DNA from: Novosphingobium sp.
GTDB lineage: Bacteria; Pseudomonadota; Alphaproteobacteria; Sphingomonadales; Sphingomonadaceae
Direction of reading: 5' to 3'
Assembly (NCBI RefSeq): GCF_039595395.1
Contig: NZ_JBCNLP010000006.1
Coordinates: 129,001-193,000, forward strand
Length of the DNA stretch: 64,000 nucleotides
How positions within the stretch are numbered: position 1 is the stretch's first letter; each line of letters starts with the position of its first letter. A program made the translations under genes and the position numbers. This document shows positions 24,625 to 34,449 of this stretch, in pieces. The notes below the pieces were generated by a model, which made no database searches, was not told the DNA's origin, and saw only the letters and a list, made by a program, of their open reading frames with translations.

Positions 24625-26853
24625 TTAGAACGTGACCTTGCCCGTCACGCCAAAGGTGCGCGGCGGTTGGCCGTAAGACACCGGATAGCCGATGGCCTGC
24701 GACGTCGCATTGTTCAGCACGATCTCATTGAGCAGATTGCGCCCCCAGACCGATACCGTCAGCGCGCTATGCGCGGGCTGCCAGCTTACCGAGCTGTTGA
24801 GCAGCGTATAGGCGCCCTGCGTCAGGAAATTATCGGCCTCGAACTTGTAATTGCCATTGTAATTGCCGGTAACATTGGCGTGGAACGTGCCGGAGGAGAA
24901 CTGCTTCTCATAGTCCAGCGCCAGGGTGCCCACGAATTTCTGCGATTGCGGGATGCGGTTGCCCGAAGCATCGACGCTGATCAGCGTGGCCCCGCCCGTG
25001 GCCTTGGGGATGCTGCCCACGGCATTGGGATAGGAGGTGAAATGGGCATGCAGCATTTCAAAGCCGCCGCTCAGGCTGAACTCTGACGACAGCTTGGCGT
25101 TGAAATCGACATCCAGACCATAGAGCCGGGCTTTGGCCCCGTTCACCACCGTCTGCGACACGCCGACGAACTGCGTCACCTGCAGATTGTCGTAATTGTA
25201 GTAGAAGCCGCCCGCGTTCAGGCGCAGCCGTCGGCCGAAGAGTTCGGTCTTGAAACCGGCCTCATAGGCGTCGAGTTTTTCGGGCAGATAGGCCGGGTTC
25301 GCCGGGGTGAGGATGTTGAAGCCGCCGCTCTTGATCCCGCGGTTGTAGGAGACATAGCCCAGAACCGTCGGCGTGAACTGATGGCTGAGCGCCGCGCGCC
25401 AGGTCGGCTTGTTGATCGTCAGCGGGGCGGGGTTGTAATTCACATTGATGGTGTTGCCATTGTAGAGGTTGAGCAGCGCATTGCCCACCAGCTCGCGCTT
25501 TTCATAGGTGTAGCGCGCGCCCAGCGTCAGCGTGGTGTCGTTCAGCAGGGTGATGTCCATCTGGCCGAAGGGGGCGACCGATTGCGTCTTTTCAGAGCCA
25601 TAGGTCAGCGTGCTCTGGTTCGCGGTGGGCGGGCCATTGGTGGCGCCATAGAAGGTGGGGAAGAAGTCGCGGAAGACCGGGGAATTGCTGTTGCGGTTGA
25701 AGAAATAGAACACGCCGAAGGTGTATTTCACCGGGCCGCTGGTGGTGGAGGAAAGCTGCAGTTCCTAGGAGAAGGACTTGTTCGGCTGATTGCCCGGCGC
25801 CACGCCGACATAGAAGATGGGGGTGCCGCTGGGCGCATCATCGAACAGATAGCTGGTGGTGCCTTGCCGATAGGCGGTGATCGAGGTCAGCTTGGCGAAG
25901 GAGAGCCTGTGCTCGGCCGTCAGGCTGACGCCGCCGCCGTGATAGGCGGCATAGGGATCGATCGGCGAGGCGGTGTCCTGCTTGCCCGCCGACAGCGTCC
26001 TGGGCCCCACAAAGCTCGTGCCGGGATAGGGCACGAAGGTGTAGGTATACTGCTTGCGATCCATATAATCGCCGATCAGCAGCAGGGACGTATCCGCGCT
26101 CGGCTCATAGAGCAGCTTGCCGCGCAGCGAGAGCGAATGGGCCAGCTTGAACGTGTCATGGCCGGTCACCAGATTGGTGCCCCAGCCGCGCCCTTGCGTC
26201 GCGTAATCGACGGACATGCTGGCCGCCAGATCCTTGGCGACGCCACCGGTCACATAGGCGCCGGTGCGCAAGGTGGCGTAATTGTCGATCTCGGCCTTGA
26301 CCTGCCCGCCAAACTCCTGCGTCGGGCGCTTGGTGGTGATCTGGATCACGCCGCCGGTGGAATTGCGGCCGAACAGCGTGCCTTGCGGGCCCTTCAGCAC
26401 GGCAATCTGTTCCACATCGGGCAGTTCGCGGTTGCTCTCGTTCTGGTTGGCCAGATAGACGCCGTCGATGTAGAGCGCGACGGGGTTCTCCACCACATTG
26501 CTCGACGTGCCGATGCCGCGGATCGAGGGCTGGAACACGCCACCGCCCGAGGTGCGCGAGTTGAGCCCCGGCGCCACCAGGCTGAGCGTGGGCAGGCTGA
26601 CCACGCCCGAGCGCGTCAACTGCGTGTTGTTGAGCGCGGTGACGACGATCGGCACCTTCTGCAGATTTTCGGAGCGGCGCTGCGCGGTCACGATGATGTC
26701 GCCCACGCCGCTGTCGGTGGCGGCGGGCTGGGGGGCGCTGGCCTGATCGTCCGCCGCCGGCTGGGCGGGGGCGGATTGCGCCTGCGCGGCGACAGGTATG
26801 ATGATCGACAGCGCTGCGGCGCAGGTCAGCAAGCCGCATTTCCTCTTGTTCAT
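24625..26853 (-). pseudogene. TonB-dependent receptor gene interrupted by one amber codon
   Basis: A complete 743-codon receptor frame except for one TAG at 25765-25767 (codon 363). Signal peptide MNKRKCGLLTCAAALSIIIPVAAQAQ, TonB-box region DIIVTAQRRSENLQ, plug IRGIGTSSNVVENPVALYIDGVYL and IAVLKGPQGTLFGRNSTGG lie before the stop; the rest of the barrel, ending RTFGVTGKVTF, lies after it in the same frame. The context is NKSFS-stop-ELQLSS, where family members have FSQELQLSS, so the change is CAG to TAG (G to A at 25767 on the + strand). AGGGAGAG precedes the ATG. The gene is otherwise undamaged, so the mutation is recent, a sequencing error, or suppressed. Confidence 0.85.
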
Positions 26854-27011
26854 TCGGGCTCTCCCTAATCGCCGGGTTCTTTCGACCGCTGGCGCGAAGC
26901 ATCACCATGAAAGATATGATGGCGAAAGGGAGGATGTGCGATTTCGGGTATATGAGAAACGATGGCAAAGGGGCCATCCCGATGCTTGCCATGTATCGCT
27001 GAGGCGCCTGT

Positions 27012-27794
27012 TCAAACGGGTCGATAGGTAAAGCCGAAGCCCCGCGTGCGATCCAGCGCCGGAGAGGGCGCCCCCGCACCATCGAGAATGCCGTGGAAGG
27101 TGGCGGCCAGATCGCTGGTCAGCAGCTCCATGGTGAGATAGCGCGGGCGATCGGCGTGCGGGCCGGGCTGGATATCGGCCAGAATATCGCGCGTGCCGCT
27201 CACCACGCCTGCCTTGGCCATCAGTTCGGGTTGATGCACCTGATCGTACCATGTGTCATAGGCCGCCTCCTGCCCCGCGACCGCATCGCCGAAAGCCAGA
27301 ATGATGCTGCGCTCCTTCCTGCCGGGCGCGGCGCCTTGCGGTTCGCCGCCCACGCCGGGCGTGGTGGGGCGATACGAACGATAGGCAAAGGTTTGAACCG
27401 AGGCGCAGCTTTCGGGCGGCCAGAGCTGGCCCGATGCACCGGGCTGGGCAAGCGCATGCGCGGCGGCGGCGAAACGGGCGGACCGGATCGTGTAGATCGT
27501 CAGATGAGCCGGGGTTTTCCGGGCGGTATGGCGCAGTTCCAGCGCGCCGGGCACGTAACTCTGCGCCGCGACGATGCCGGGGATGGCGCGCATGCGTGTG
27601 ACGGGTTCCGCCTTGTGCCACTGCGCAAAGGCCTCTTCCTGCCCCGGCAGCGGATCGCTGAAAACCAGCAGCGAATGGTGGCCGGTCACGGCGGATGCAG
27701 CCCATGACCGGGGCGCCGCGCAGGCGATCATGCCCGCCCCGACCCCGGCACCCAGCCAGGCACTGAAACCGCGCCGTGTGATCATGTCGCTCAT
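27012..27794 (-). CDS. Tat-exported protein with two dimeric alpha/beta-barrel-like halves
   Basis: A 260-residue protein with a twin-arginine signal (MITRRGFSAWLGAGVGAGMIACAAPRSWA). The mature part has two similar halves, each with a LLVFSDPLPGQEEAFAQWHKAE / IILAFGDAVAGQEAAYDTWYDQVHQPEL pattern; the second half's YDTWYDQVHQPEL and GVVSGTRDI recall EthD/DUF4286-type dimeric alpha/beta barrels. Export by Tat suggests a folded, perhaps cofactor-bearing periplasmic protein. GGGAGGA precedes the start. It is divergent from a LysR regulator, its probable controller, and is downstream of nothing on its own strand. Function unknown. Confidence 0.72.
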   Translation of the reverse strand: MSDMITRRGFSAWLGAGVGAGMIACAAPRSWAASAVTGHHSLLVFSDPLPGQEEAFAQWHKAEPVTRMRAIPGIVAAQSYVPGALELRHTARKTPAHLTIYTIRSARFAAAAHALAQPGASGQLWPPESCASVQTFAYRSYRPTTPGVGGEPQGAAPGRKERSIILAFGDAVAGQEAAYDTWYDQVHQPELMAKAGVVSGTRDILADIQPGPHADRPRYLTMELLTSDLAATFHGILDGAGAPSPALDRTRGFGFTYRPV

Positions 27795-27978
27795 GGAATC
27801 CTCCCGCTGGCCGCTGGGGCGCTGCTTTGCGGGGAGGATAGGTGGGGATCGGCGGGGGAGGGTGATATCGTCTTGACGAATGTGCTGACTGAAAAGGCAT
27901 CACGCGCTCTTACCCACAGCCAGCCGTTGTGATAAAAATTGCTCTATCGGGGTCATTATGCCGCATCTGGAATAATCA

Positions 27979-28860
27979 ATGTCAAACTGGGACGGGATCG
28001 AGGAGTTTGTGGCGGTCGCCAAGGGTGGCTCCTTCACCAAGGGGGCCGAGATGCTCGGAGCCTCGCTGACCCATGTCAGCCGCGCGGTGATGGCGCTTGA
28101 AAAGCGGCTTCAGGTCCAACTGCTGCATCGCACGACGAGGGTGGTCAAGCTGACGGATACCGGGCGAACCTTTCTGGAGCACTGCCTGCGTCTGATCGAG
28201 GAACGGGACAATGCCTTTGCCAGCGTCGCCGACACAAGTTCTCCGGTCGGCCACATACGCCTGACTTGCTCCATAGCTCTGGGAGAGCGTTATGTGGTGC
28301 CGATGGTGAGGCAGTTTGCGATCGATTTTCCCGCCCTCAGCGTCAGTATCGCTCTGACAAACCGCATTGTGGATCTTGTTGCCGAAGGTTTTGACATTGC
28401 CATCCGGACCGGGGACCTTCCTGCTTCCCAATTGATCGCCACGCGCATCGCTTCACGGCGCCTCATTCTTTGCGCATCGCCGGCCTATCTGCTTGCGCAT
28501 GGGGAGCCGCGCTCCATTGGCGATCTGGACGGGCATGAATGCCTGATCGGGACGAACACGCTCTGGACGTTTTCCAATGCCGGCCAGGAACAGGCCTATC
28601 GGCCCAAGGGCCGTTGGCGCTGCAATTCGGGGCAATCGATTGTCGAGGCCGCATTGAGCGGCATGGGAATTTGCCAACTCCCGGATTTCTACGTTCACAA
28701 TCTGATCGAGCAAGGCGCGCTGAAAGCGCTGCTGCCAGAGCTGGCGCCGCCGGATGAGCCGATCTGGGCGGTCTATCCACCCCGACGCCATATTCTGCCC
28801 AAGGTCAGCATGCTTGTAGAGCGTTTGAAAAAGGAATTGCCGAGGCAGCTTAAGCAATAA
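27979..28860 (+). CDS. LysR-family transcriptional regulator
   Basis: A 293-residue LysR-type regulator: N-terminal winged helix (WDGIEEFVAVAKGGSFTKGAEMLGASLTHVSRAVMALEKRLQVQLLHRTTR) and a periplasmic-binding-fold effector domain with GHIRLTCSIALGERYVVPMVRQFAIDFPALSVSIALTNRIVDLVAEGFDIAIRTG. The helix-turn-helix and effector pattern match the CrgA/DsdC-like subgroup whose members usually control a divergent gene; here that is the Tat-exported protein at 27794. The gene has fewer G/C-ending codons than its neighbours, a hint of separate origin. The 184-bp divergent gap is likely its operator region. Confidence 0.9.
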   Translation: MSNWDGIEEFVAVAKGGSFTKGAEMLGASLTHVSRAVMALEKRLQVQLLHRTTRVVKLTDTGRTFLEHCLRLIEERDNAFASVADTSSPVGHIRLTCSIALGERYVVPMVRQFAIDFPALSVSIALTNRIVDLVAEGFDIAIRTGDLPASQLIATRIASRRLILCASPAYLLAHGEPRSIGDLDGHECLIGTNTLWTFSNAGQEQAYRPKGRWRCNSGQSIVEAALSGMGICQLPDFYVHNLIEQGALKALLPELAPPDEPIWAVYPPRRHILPKVSMLVERLKKELPRQLKQ

Positions 28861-28909
28861 GCCTAAATTCGCCCAACGGCGGCTCTGTTGAGCCCCCGGT
28901 TGGGCCGAT

Positions 28910-29119
28910 TTATTGCGGCGCAGACATTTCGAGCAGCGGTCCGCGTGCTGATGGCTGCTGCGGCATATCTTCGCTGCCGGGTTGCGCGGCGCGGCGTCTG
29001 AATTCGGCAGCCATCGCCTGATGCATCTGACGCGCTGCCGTGTCGTTGGTCGAGGCGGCAAGCCTCTCGTGCATCTGCGCCCTTTCGAAGCAATCCGACT
29101 GATTGTTCGAATGTGTCAT
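28910..29119 (-). CDS. Small conserved hydrophilic protein
   Basis: A 69-residue protein, MTHSNNQSDCFERAQMHERL..., with a helical core AASTNDTAARQMHQAMAAEFRRRAAQ and a Pro/Gln tail. AGGAG lies 8 bases before the ATG at 29119, which is the main support for translation. Similar short helical proteins (a cluster of RAxMHERLA...ARQMHxxMAxEF) occur in other sphingomonads, often as single genes. Function unknown. It lies 164 bp upstream of nothing on its strand and follows, at a distance, the prkA-yeaH-spoVR operon, so it has its own promoter or shares a read-through transcript. Confidence 0.6.
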   Translation of the reverse strand: MTHSNNQSDCFERAQMHERLAASTNDTAARQMHQAMAAEFRRRAAQPGSEDMPQQPSARGPLLEMSAPQ

Positions 29120-29282
29120 GGGACAAACTCCTAACCCATGCTTCCCGAACACTGCCGGACCCGCCCAGAATGGAGGATAGCAAACGGCCGGGGAGCTGGC
29201 CCTTTTTGCGCCGGGGAGAATACCACGGCTTTCGCGGGATTGGAACGGGATTCGACCGGTGTTCCGGCACGGATGCGGCCAA

Positions 29283-30815
29283 TCACGCCTGAAGCTGTGG
29301 TTGCCGGATATGGGTCTTGAGCTCCTTGCGGTCGGCGGCGTTGAGTTCGCGCAGACGGACCTCGTAACCCCACAGATTGGCGAGGTTTTGCAGGACCATC
29401 TTGGTGTCGCTCTCATCGAGCAGCATGCCGTCTGCGACGAGGTGTTCAAGCTCCAGTCTGCGGTCGCCGGTCAGGTTGACGTCGACAATCTGGATGTCCG
29501 GCTCCTGCCGCCCGACGTCATATTCGCGCGCCAGCGCGCGGCGAATCCGGCGATAGCCGCGTTCGTCGTGAATCGCCGCGACGTTCAGCCGGGACTCGGA
29601 CTGCTTGTCGCTGACCCGGAACAGCCGCCAGTGGCGGATCATGCGGGGGCTGAGAAACTGGGCGATGAAACTCTCGTCGCGGTAGTTCGCCCAGACATCC
29701 TTGAGGACGCCGATCCCGTCGCCCTTTCCGGCGAAATCGGGAAACCACTCACGGTCCTCGTCGGTGGGGGTTTCGCTGATCCGCACGATGTCTTCCATGA
29801 TCCCGAAGCCAAGCGCATAGGGATTGAAGCCATTGAACTGCGGCGAGTCGTAGTTGGGCTGATAAACGACATTGGTGTGCGACTGAAGAAATTCGAGGAA
29901 CGAACCGTCGGTGATAAGGCCGCGTTCGTGGAGTTTGGTCATAATCTGGTAGTGGCACCATGTGGCGCACCCTTCGTTCATGACCTTGGTCTGGCGCTGG
30001 GGGTAGAAGTACTGCGCGATCAGCCGGACGATCCGCAGGATTTCGCGCTGCCACGGTTCGAGCCGTGGCCCGGTCTTCTCGAGGAAATAGAGGATGTTCT
30101 CCTGCGGCAGGTTGAGCGCTTTACGGCGTTCGTCGGCCTTCACTTCAGGCGCCTTGGGCCCCGTCGGCAGGGTCCGCCAGAGATCGTCGTAGATCTGGTC
30201 GCGATAGGCCTGGCGCTGGACCTCGCGCGCGGCCTCGGCCTTGAGATCGCGCGCGCGCACCCTGGGATGACGATGGACGCCCTGATGCATCAGGGCATGG
30301 GCGCCGTCCAGCAGCCGCTCGACCGCCTGCTGGCCATGACGCTCTTCGCAGGTGGCAATGAAGCTCTTGGCGAATTCCAGATAGTCGAGGATACCCTCGG
30401 CATCGGTCCATTGCCGGAAGGCATAGTTGTTTTTGAAGAAGTGGTTATGGCCGAATGCGGCATGCGCGATCACCAGCGTTTGCAGCGTCGCGCTGTTTTC
30501 CTGCATGATGTAGCTGATGCAGGGGGCGGAATTGATCACCAGCTCATAGGCGAGACCGCGCAAGCCCTTGCGATAGAGCATTTCGTTGGCGGCGAACTGC
30601 TTGCCGAACGACCAGTGCTTGTAGAACAGCGGCATGCCGGTCGAGGAATAGGCGTCGAGCATCTGCTCGGCGCTGATGATCTCGATCTGGTTGGGATAGA
30701 CGTCAAGTTTCAGGTCATGCAGCGCGATCGACTCGACCGCGTCGTAGACGCGCTGGATCAGCGCGAAGTCCCAATCGCTTCCCTCGAACAGGGGCAAGGA
30801 GGCGCGGTCCAGCAT
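29283..30815 (-). CDS. spoVR: SpoVR family protein
   Basis: A 510-residue cytoplasmic protein of the SpoVR/YcgB family, which travels with PrkA kinase and YeaH in stress or stationary-phase operons of proteobacteria. Recognisable are WDFALIQRVYDAVESIA, LDVYPNQIEIISAEQMLDAYSSTGMP, YKHWSFGKQF, YELVINSAPCISYIMQENSATLQTLVIAHAAFGHNHFFKNN and NEGCATWCHYQIMTKLHERG, full length for the family. Biochemical role unknown. Start at 30815: its ATG shares one base with the stop of yeaH (TGATG), so translation is coupled. It is the last gene of the prkA-yeaH-spoVR operon and is intact, although prkA is not. Confidence 0.93.
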   Translation of the reverse strand: MLDRASLPLFEGSDWDFALIQRVYDAVESIALHDLKLDVYPNQIEIISAEQMLDAYSSTGMPLFYKHWSFGKQFAANEMLYRKGLRGLAYELVINSAPCISYIMQENSATLQTLVIAHAAFGHNHFFKNNYAFRQWTDAEGILDYLEFAKSFIATCEERHGQQAVERLLDGAHALMHQGVHRHPRVRARDLKAEAAREVQRQAYRDQIYDDLWRTLPTGPKAPEVKADERRKALNLPQENILYFLEKTGPRLEPWQREILRIVRLIAQYFYPQRQTKVMNEGCATWCHYQIMTKLHERGLITDGSFLEFLQSHTNVVYQPNYDSPQFNGFNPYALGFGIMEDIVRISETPTDEDREWFPDFAGKGDGIGVLKDVWANYRDESFIAQFLSPRMIRHWRLFRVSDKQSESRLNVAAIHDERGYRRIRRALAREYDVGRQEPDIQIVDVNLTGDRRLELEHLVADGMLLDESDTKMVLQNLANLWGYEVRLRELNAADRKELKTHIRQPQLQA

Positions 30816-32116
30816 CAGGCGTCCAGCGGAGCCAGTGCGCCGCGCTTCCGGAAAAGCTCGCGCAGCACCGGGTAAATCTCGCGCCGGTGGTTGACCTTGC
30901 GCATCGCGAAGTGCCGATGGGCCGCCGTCAGACTTTCGTAGGCGGTCCACAGGTCGCTTTCGGTCCTGGCCATCGGCTGTTCCTCGGGGCCAACCTCGAT
31001 ATAGGCGAAGTACTGGGAGATCGGGAGGATCGCGTCCTTGAGCAGGCCGACCGTCTTCAGGTTGTCGTGGCTCATATTGTCACCATCGGACGCCTGCGCG
31101 ACATAGATGTTCCAGTCTTCGGGGCGGTAGCGCGCCTCCACCACCGTCAGCAATTCCTCAAATGCGCTTGAGACCAGCGTCCCGCCCGATACGGCGCTGT
31201 GGAAGAAGGTGTCCTCGTCCACTTCGGCGGCGCGGTCGGTGTGGTGGATGAAGACGACATCGACGTGCTGGTAGCACCGTGTCAGGAACAGGTGGAGCAG
31301 CGCGAAGAACCGCTTGGCGAGATCCTTCATATGCTCGGTCATCGAACCCGAGACGTCCATCAGGCAGAACATCACCGCCTGGGTGACCGGCTTGGGCACG
31401 GTTTCGAAGCGGCGATAGCGCAGGTCGACCGGATCGATGTAGGAGATCAGCGCGCGGCGGTGCCGGATATGCTCGCGCTCCTTGCGCAGCTCTTCCAGCC
31501 GCTTTGTGTCGCTCTTCTCGAGTGGATCGCGGGATTCAATCTGTGCGATCTCCTCCTCGATCCGCTCCAGCTCGCCGCTGCTGGGCCGGCGCAGGGCGAT
31601 GCGGCGCGACATCGCTTTCTGCATCGTGCGTTGCACCGAGAGGTTCGCGGGCGAGCCGACCGTGGTGTAACCCGCGCGGCGCAAGGTGCTCGAATCCTCG
31701 CCGGTCAGCTTGCGCTTGGCGAGGTCGGGCAGTTCCAGATCGTCGAGGAACAGTTCGAGGAATTCCTCGCGCGACAGGACGAATCTGAATTCGTCCTCGC
31801 CATCACCGCTGCCCGCTTGCGATCCGCTGCCCGAGCCGCCGCTGGGGCGGGCGATCCGGTCGCCTTCAAGATAATCCTTGTTGCCCGGAAAGACCCTTTC
31901 GCGGTCTCCGCCGCGGGATGCGCGGCGCAGGGTGGGCTCGCTGATGCCGCCGCGCGGGATGCTGATCTGGCCCTCCCTGTCGAGGTCCTTGATGCTGCGA
32001 TCCTTCAGGCTGTCGCGGACGGCCTGCTGCACCGCCGCCTTGGCCCTGCGCAGGAAGCGCTGGCGATTGACCAGGCTTTTGCCCCCAGGATTGAGACGTC
32101 GGTCGATGATATACAT
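30815..32116 (-). CDS. yeaH: YeaH/YhbH (DUF444) family protein with VWA domain
   Basis: A 433-residue cytoplasmic protein. The basic N-terminus (MYIIDRRLNPGGKSLVNRQRFLRRAKAAVQQAV) and the C-terminal von Willebrand A-like domain with a MIDAS motif DVSGSM (in VMFCLMDVSGSMTEHMKDLAKRFF) are standard for the family, as is HTDRAAEVDEDTFFHSAVSGGTLVSSAFE. It is thought to work with PrkA kinase in nitrogen or general stress responses. Start at 32116, 20 bp after the prkA stop. Middle region has long acidic/basic runs (ERIEEEIAQIESRDPLEKSDTKRLEELRKERE), probably coiled coil. Intact. Confidence 0.93.
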   Translation of the reverse strand: MYIIDRRLNPGGKSLVNRQRFLRRAKAAVQQAVRDSLKDRSIKDLDREGQISIPRGGISEPTLRRASRGGDRERVFPGNKDYLEGDRIARPSGGSGSGSQAGSGDGEDEFRFVLSREEFLELFLDDLELPDLAKRKLTGEDSSTLRRAGYTTVGSPANLSVQRTMQKAMSRRIALRRPSSGELERIEEEIAQIESRDPLEKSDTKRLEELRKEREHIRHRRALISYIDPVDLRYRRFETVPKPVTQAVMFCLMDVSGSMTEHMKDLAKRFFALLHLFLTRCYQHVDVVFIHHTDRAAEVDEDTFFHSAVSGGTLVSSAFEELLTVVEARYRPEDWNIYVAQASDGDNMSHDNLKTVGLLKDAILPISQYFAYIEVGPEEQPMARTESDLWTAYESLTAAHRHFAMRKVNHRREIYPVLRELFRKRGALAPLDA

Positions 32117-32136
32117 ATGGGCCTATCGCGCCTCCA

Positions 32137-34085
32137 TCACCCAGCCTGCTTGACCCTGACATACCATTCCGACAGCAGGCGGACCTGCTTTTCGGTGTAG
32201 CCGCGCTCGACCATGCGTTTGACGAAGTCGTTGTGCTTCTGCTGGTCCTCCTTGCTGGCCTTGGCGTTGAAGCTGATGACCGGAAGCAGGTCCTCGGTGT
32301 TGGAGAACATCTTCTTCTCGATCACTACGCGCAGCTTCTCGTAGGAGGTCCAGGTGGGGTTCTTGCCCTTGTTGCCGGCCCGGGCGCGCAGCACGAAGTT
32401 GACGATCTCGTTGCGGAAGTCCTTCGGGTTGCTGATGCCCGCGGGCTTCTCGATCTTCTCCAGTTCCTCGTTGAGGGCGGCGCGGTTGAGGATCTCGCCG
32501 GTTTCCGGGTCGCGGTATTCCTGGTCCTGGATCCAGAAGTCGGCGTACGGCGACATAGCGGTCGAAGATGTTCTGGCCGTATTCGCTGTAGGATTCCAGG
32601 TAGGCCGTCTGGATCTCCTTGCCGATGAACTCGGCGTAGCGCGGCGCCAGGTATTCCTTGATGAAGCGCAGGTAGCGCTCGCGGGTTTCCGGCTGGAACT
32701 GTTCCTGCTCGATCTGCTGTTCGAGGACGTACAGCAGGTGCACCGGGTTGGCCGCCACCTCGTGCGGGTCGAAGTTGAATACCTTGGAGAGGATCTTGAA
32801 GGCGAAGCGGGTGGAGAGGCCGGCCATGCCTTCGTCGACGCCGGCCGAGTCGCGGTATTCCTGGATCGACTTGGCCTTGGGATCGGTATCCTTCAGGTTT
32901 TCGCCGTCATATACCCGCATCTTCGAGTAGATATTCGAGTTTTCCGGCTCTTTCAGCCTCGACAGCACGGAGAACTGCGACAGCATCTTCAGGGTGTCCG
33001 GCGCGCAGTGGGCGCGTGGGCCAGCTCGATGTGGCGCAGCAGCTTGTCGTAGATCTTGATCTCTTCCGACACGCGCAGGCAGTACGGCACCTTGACGATG
33101 TAGATGCGGTCGAGGAAGGCTTCGTTGTTCTTGTTGTTGCGGAAGGTCTGCCATTCGGACTCGTTGGAGTGCGCCAGGATGATGCCGTTGAACGGCAGGG
33201 CGCCGATGCCCTCGGTGCCGTTGTAGTTGCCTTCCTGGGTCGCCGTCAGCAGCGGGTGCAGCACCTTGATCGGCGCCTTGAACATCTCGACGAATTCCAT
33301 CAGCCCCTGGTTGGCGCGGCACAGGCCGCCCGAATAGCTGTAGGCGTCCGGATCGTTCTGCGCGTGGATCCTCCAGCTTGCGGATATCGACCTTGCCGAC
33401 CAGCGCGGAGATGTCCTGGTTGTTCTCGTCGCCCGGTTCGGTCTTGGCGATGGCGATCTGTTCCAGAATGGAAGGGCGCACTTTCACGACTTTAAACTTG
33501 GTGATGTCGCCGCCGAACTCGTGGAGGCGCTTGCGGCACCACGGGCTGACCAGCCCGGTCAGGCGGCGCCGGGGAATCCCGTATTTGTCCTCGATCGTCG
33601 CGCCGTGGAGTTCGGCGGTCGAACAGCGCGAGCGGGCTTTCGTTGACCGGGCTGAGCTCGCCGTTGGCGCTGAGGGTATAGATGGGCACGCGCTGCATCA
33701 GCGCCTTGAGGCGTTCCGCCAGCGAGGATTTACCGCCGCCCACCGGGCCGAGCAGGTACAGGATCTGCTTCTTCTCCTCCAGGCCCTGGGCGGCGTGGCG
33801 CAGGAACGCGACGATCTGGTCGATCGCCTCCTCCATGCCGTAGAAGCTTGTGAAGCTGGGGTAGAGGCGGATGGTCCGGTTCATGAAGATCCGGCCGAGC
33901 CGCTGATCCTGCGCCGTATCGATGATCTGCGGCTCGCCAATGGCGGCCAGCAGCCTTTCGGCGGCGGTCGCATACATCAGCGGATCCTTGCGGCATCCGA
34001 TGAGATAATCTTCCAGCGATATCTCCGACTGGCGTCGCTCGTCGAATTTCCGCATGAAATCGGAAAACAGATCGCTGTCAGCCAA
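32137..34085 (-). pseudogene. prkA: PrkA serine protein kinase gene with four frame breaks
   Basis: The full PrkA/YeaG kinase (about 645 residues) can be read only by changing frame four times: near 33617 (after SPVNESPLALFD, resuming AELHGATIEDKYGIPRR), 33367-33370 (after GKVDIRKLE, resuming HAQNDPDAYSYSG), 33011-33012 (after LRHIELAHA, resuming HCAPDTLKMLSQ) and 32548-32551 (after QNIFDRYV, resuming YADFWIQDQEY). Net shifts are +1, +1, +2 (or -1), +1. Each piece is very well conserved, including the P-loop GPVGGGKSS (near residue 107) and EYRD-type kinase region. TTG start at 34085 with GGGAG. End ...YVRVKQAG at 32137. No long homopolymer lies at the breaks. Downstream yeaH and spoVR are intact. 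Either a recent pseudogene or local assembly error. Confidence 0.82.
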
Positions 34086-34184
34086 TGATCGACTCCCACC
34101 AAAAGTGTCCGTCAACGAATAACAATGTATGCCTTTGCGAGGGCGTTGACCAGTGCAACGTGGCATTCCGATCAGTTATTTGCG

Positions 34185-34406
34185 TCATGAAGTTGTTGCA
34201 GTGCCACAGTTGGGCGGCGTGAGCGCCCGGCATCGGCTCAGCCCGTCGAGTTCGCGTGCTTTGAGCCATGCCGGCTCCGTCGCGGACTGGTGTTGGCTGA
34301 TCGGCGCGATGGCCGCGATGTGGATAGTGGAGGCGTTCAGCACCGTGAGCGAGATCGCCGCCAGGAGGAGCAGCCGTCTGCCAGGCTGCGAAGACAAAGT
34401 CGACAT
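34185..34406 (-). CDS. Possible small secreted protein (low support)
   Basis: A 73-residue frame, start at 34406 (MSTLSSQPGRRLLLLAAISLTVLNAS), with a hydrophobic N-terminal segment that could be a signal anchor and a short tail ending KARELDGLSRCRALTPPNCG. It sits in the 364-bp gap between prkA and the ClC gene. It has a vague likeness to short TrbK-type exclusion proteins but no ribosome-binding site that I can defend. A competing + strand frame (34153-34440) has even less support. Otherwise the gap holds nothing I recognise. Confidence 0.3.
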   Translation of the reverse strand: MSTLSSQPGRRLLLLAAISLTVLNASTIHIAAIAPISQHQSATEPAWLKARELDGLSRCRALTPPNCGTATTS

Positions 34407-34449
34407 AAGGATGGTAGCGGGCTGCCCCATGAAGGGCTAAGCGCATGCG

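Noticed and set aside
24625..26853. Reading the broken TonB receptor as two genes
   Set aside because: Both parts are in the same frame around one TAG, and the second part has no signal peptide or ribosome-binding site.
29259..30875. 538-codon plus-strand frame over spoVR
   Set aside because: Antisense of SpoVR; hydrophobic/acidic pattern arises from codon bias.
32123..34166. Reading the prkA region as three or four separate genes
   Set aside because: The pieces are consecutive parts of one PrkA protein in different frames; separate starts have no ribosome-binding sites.
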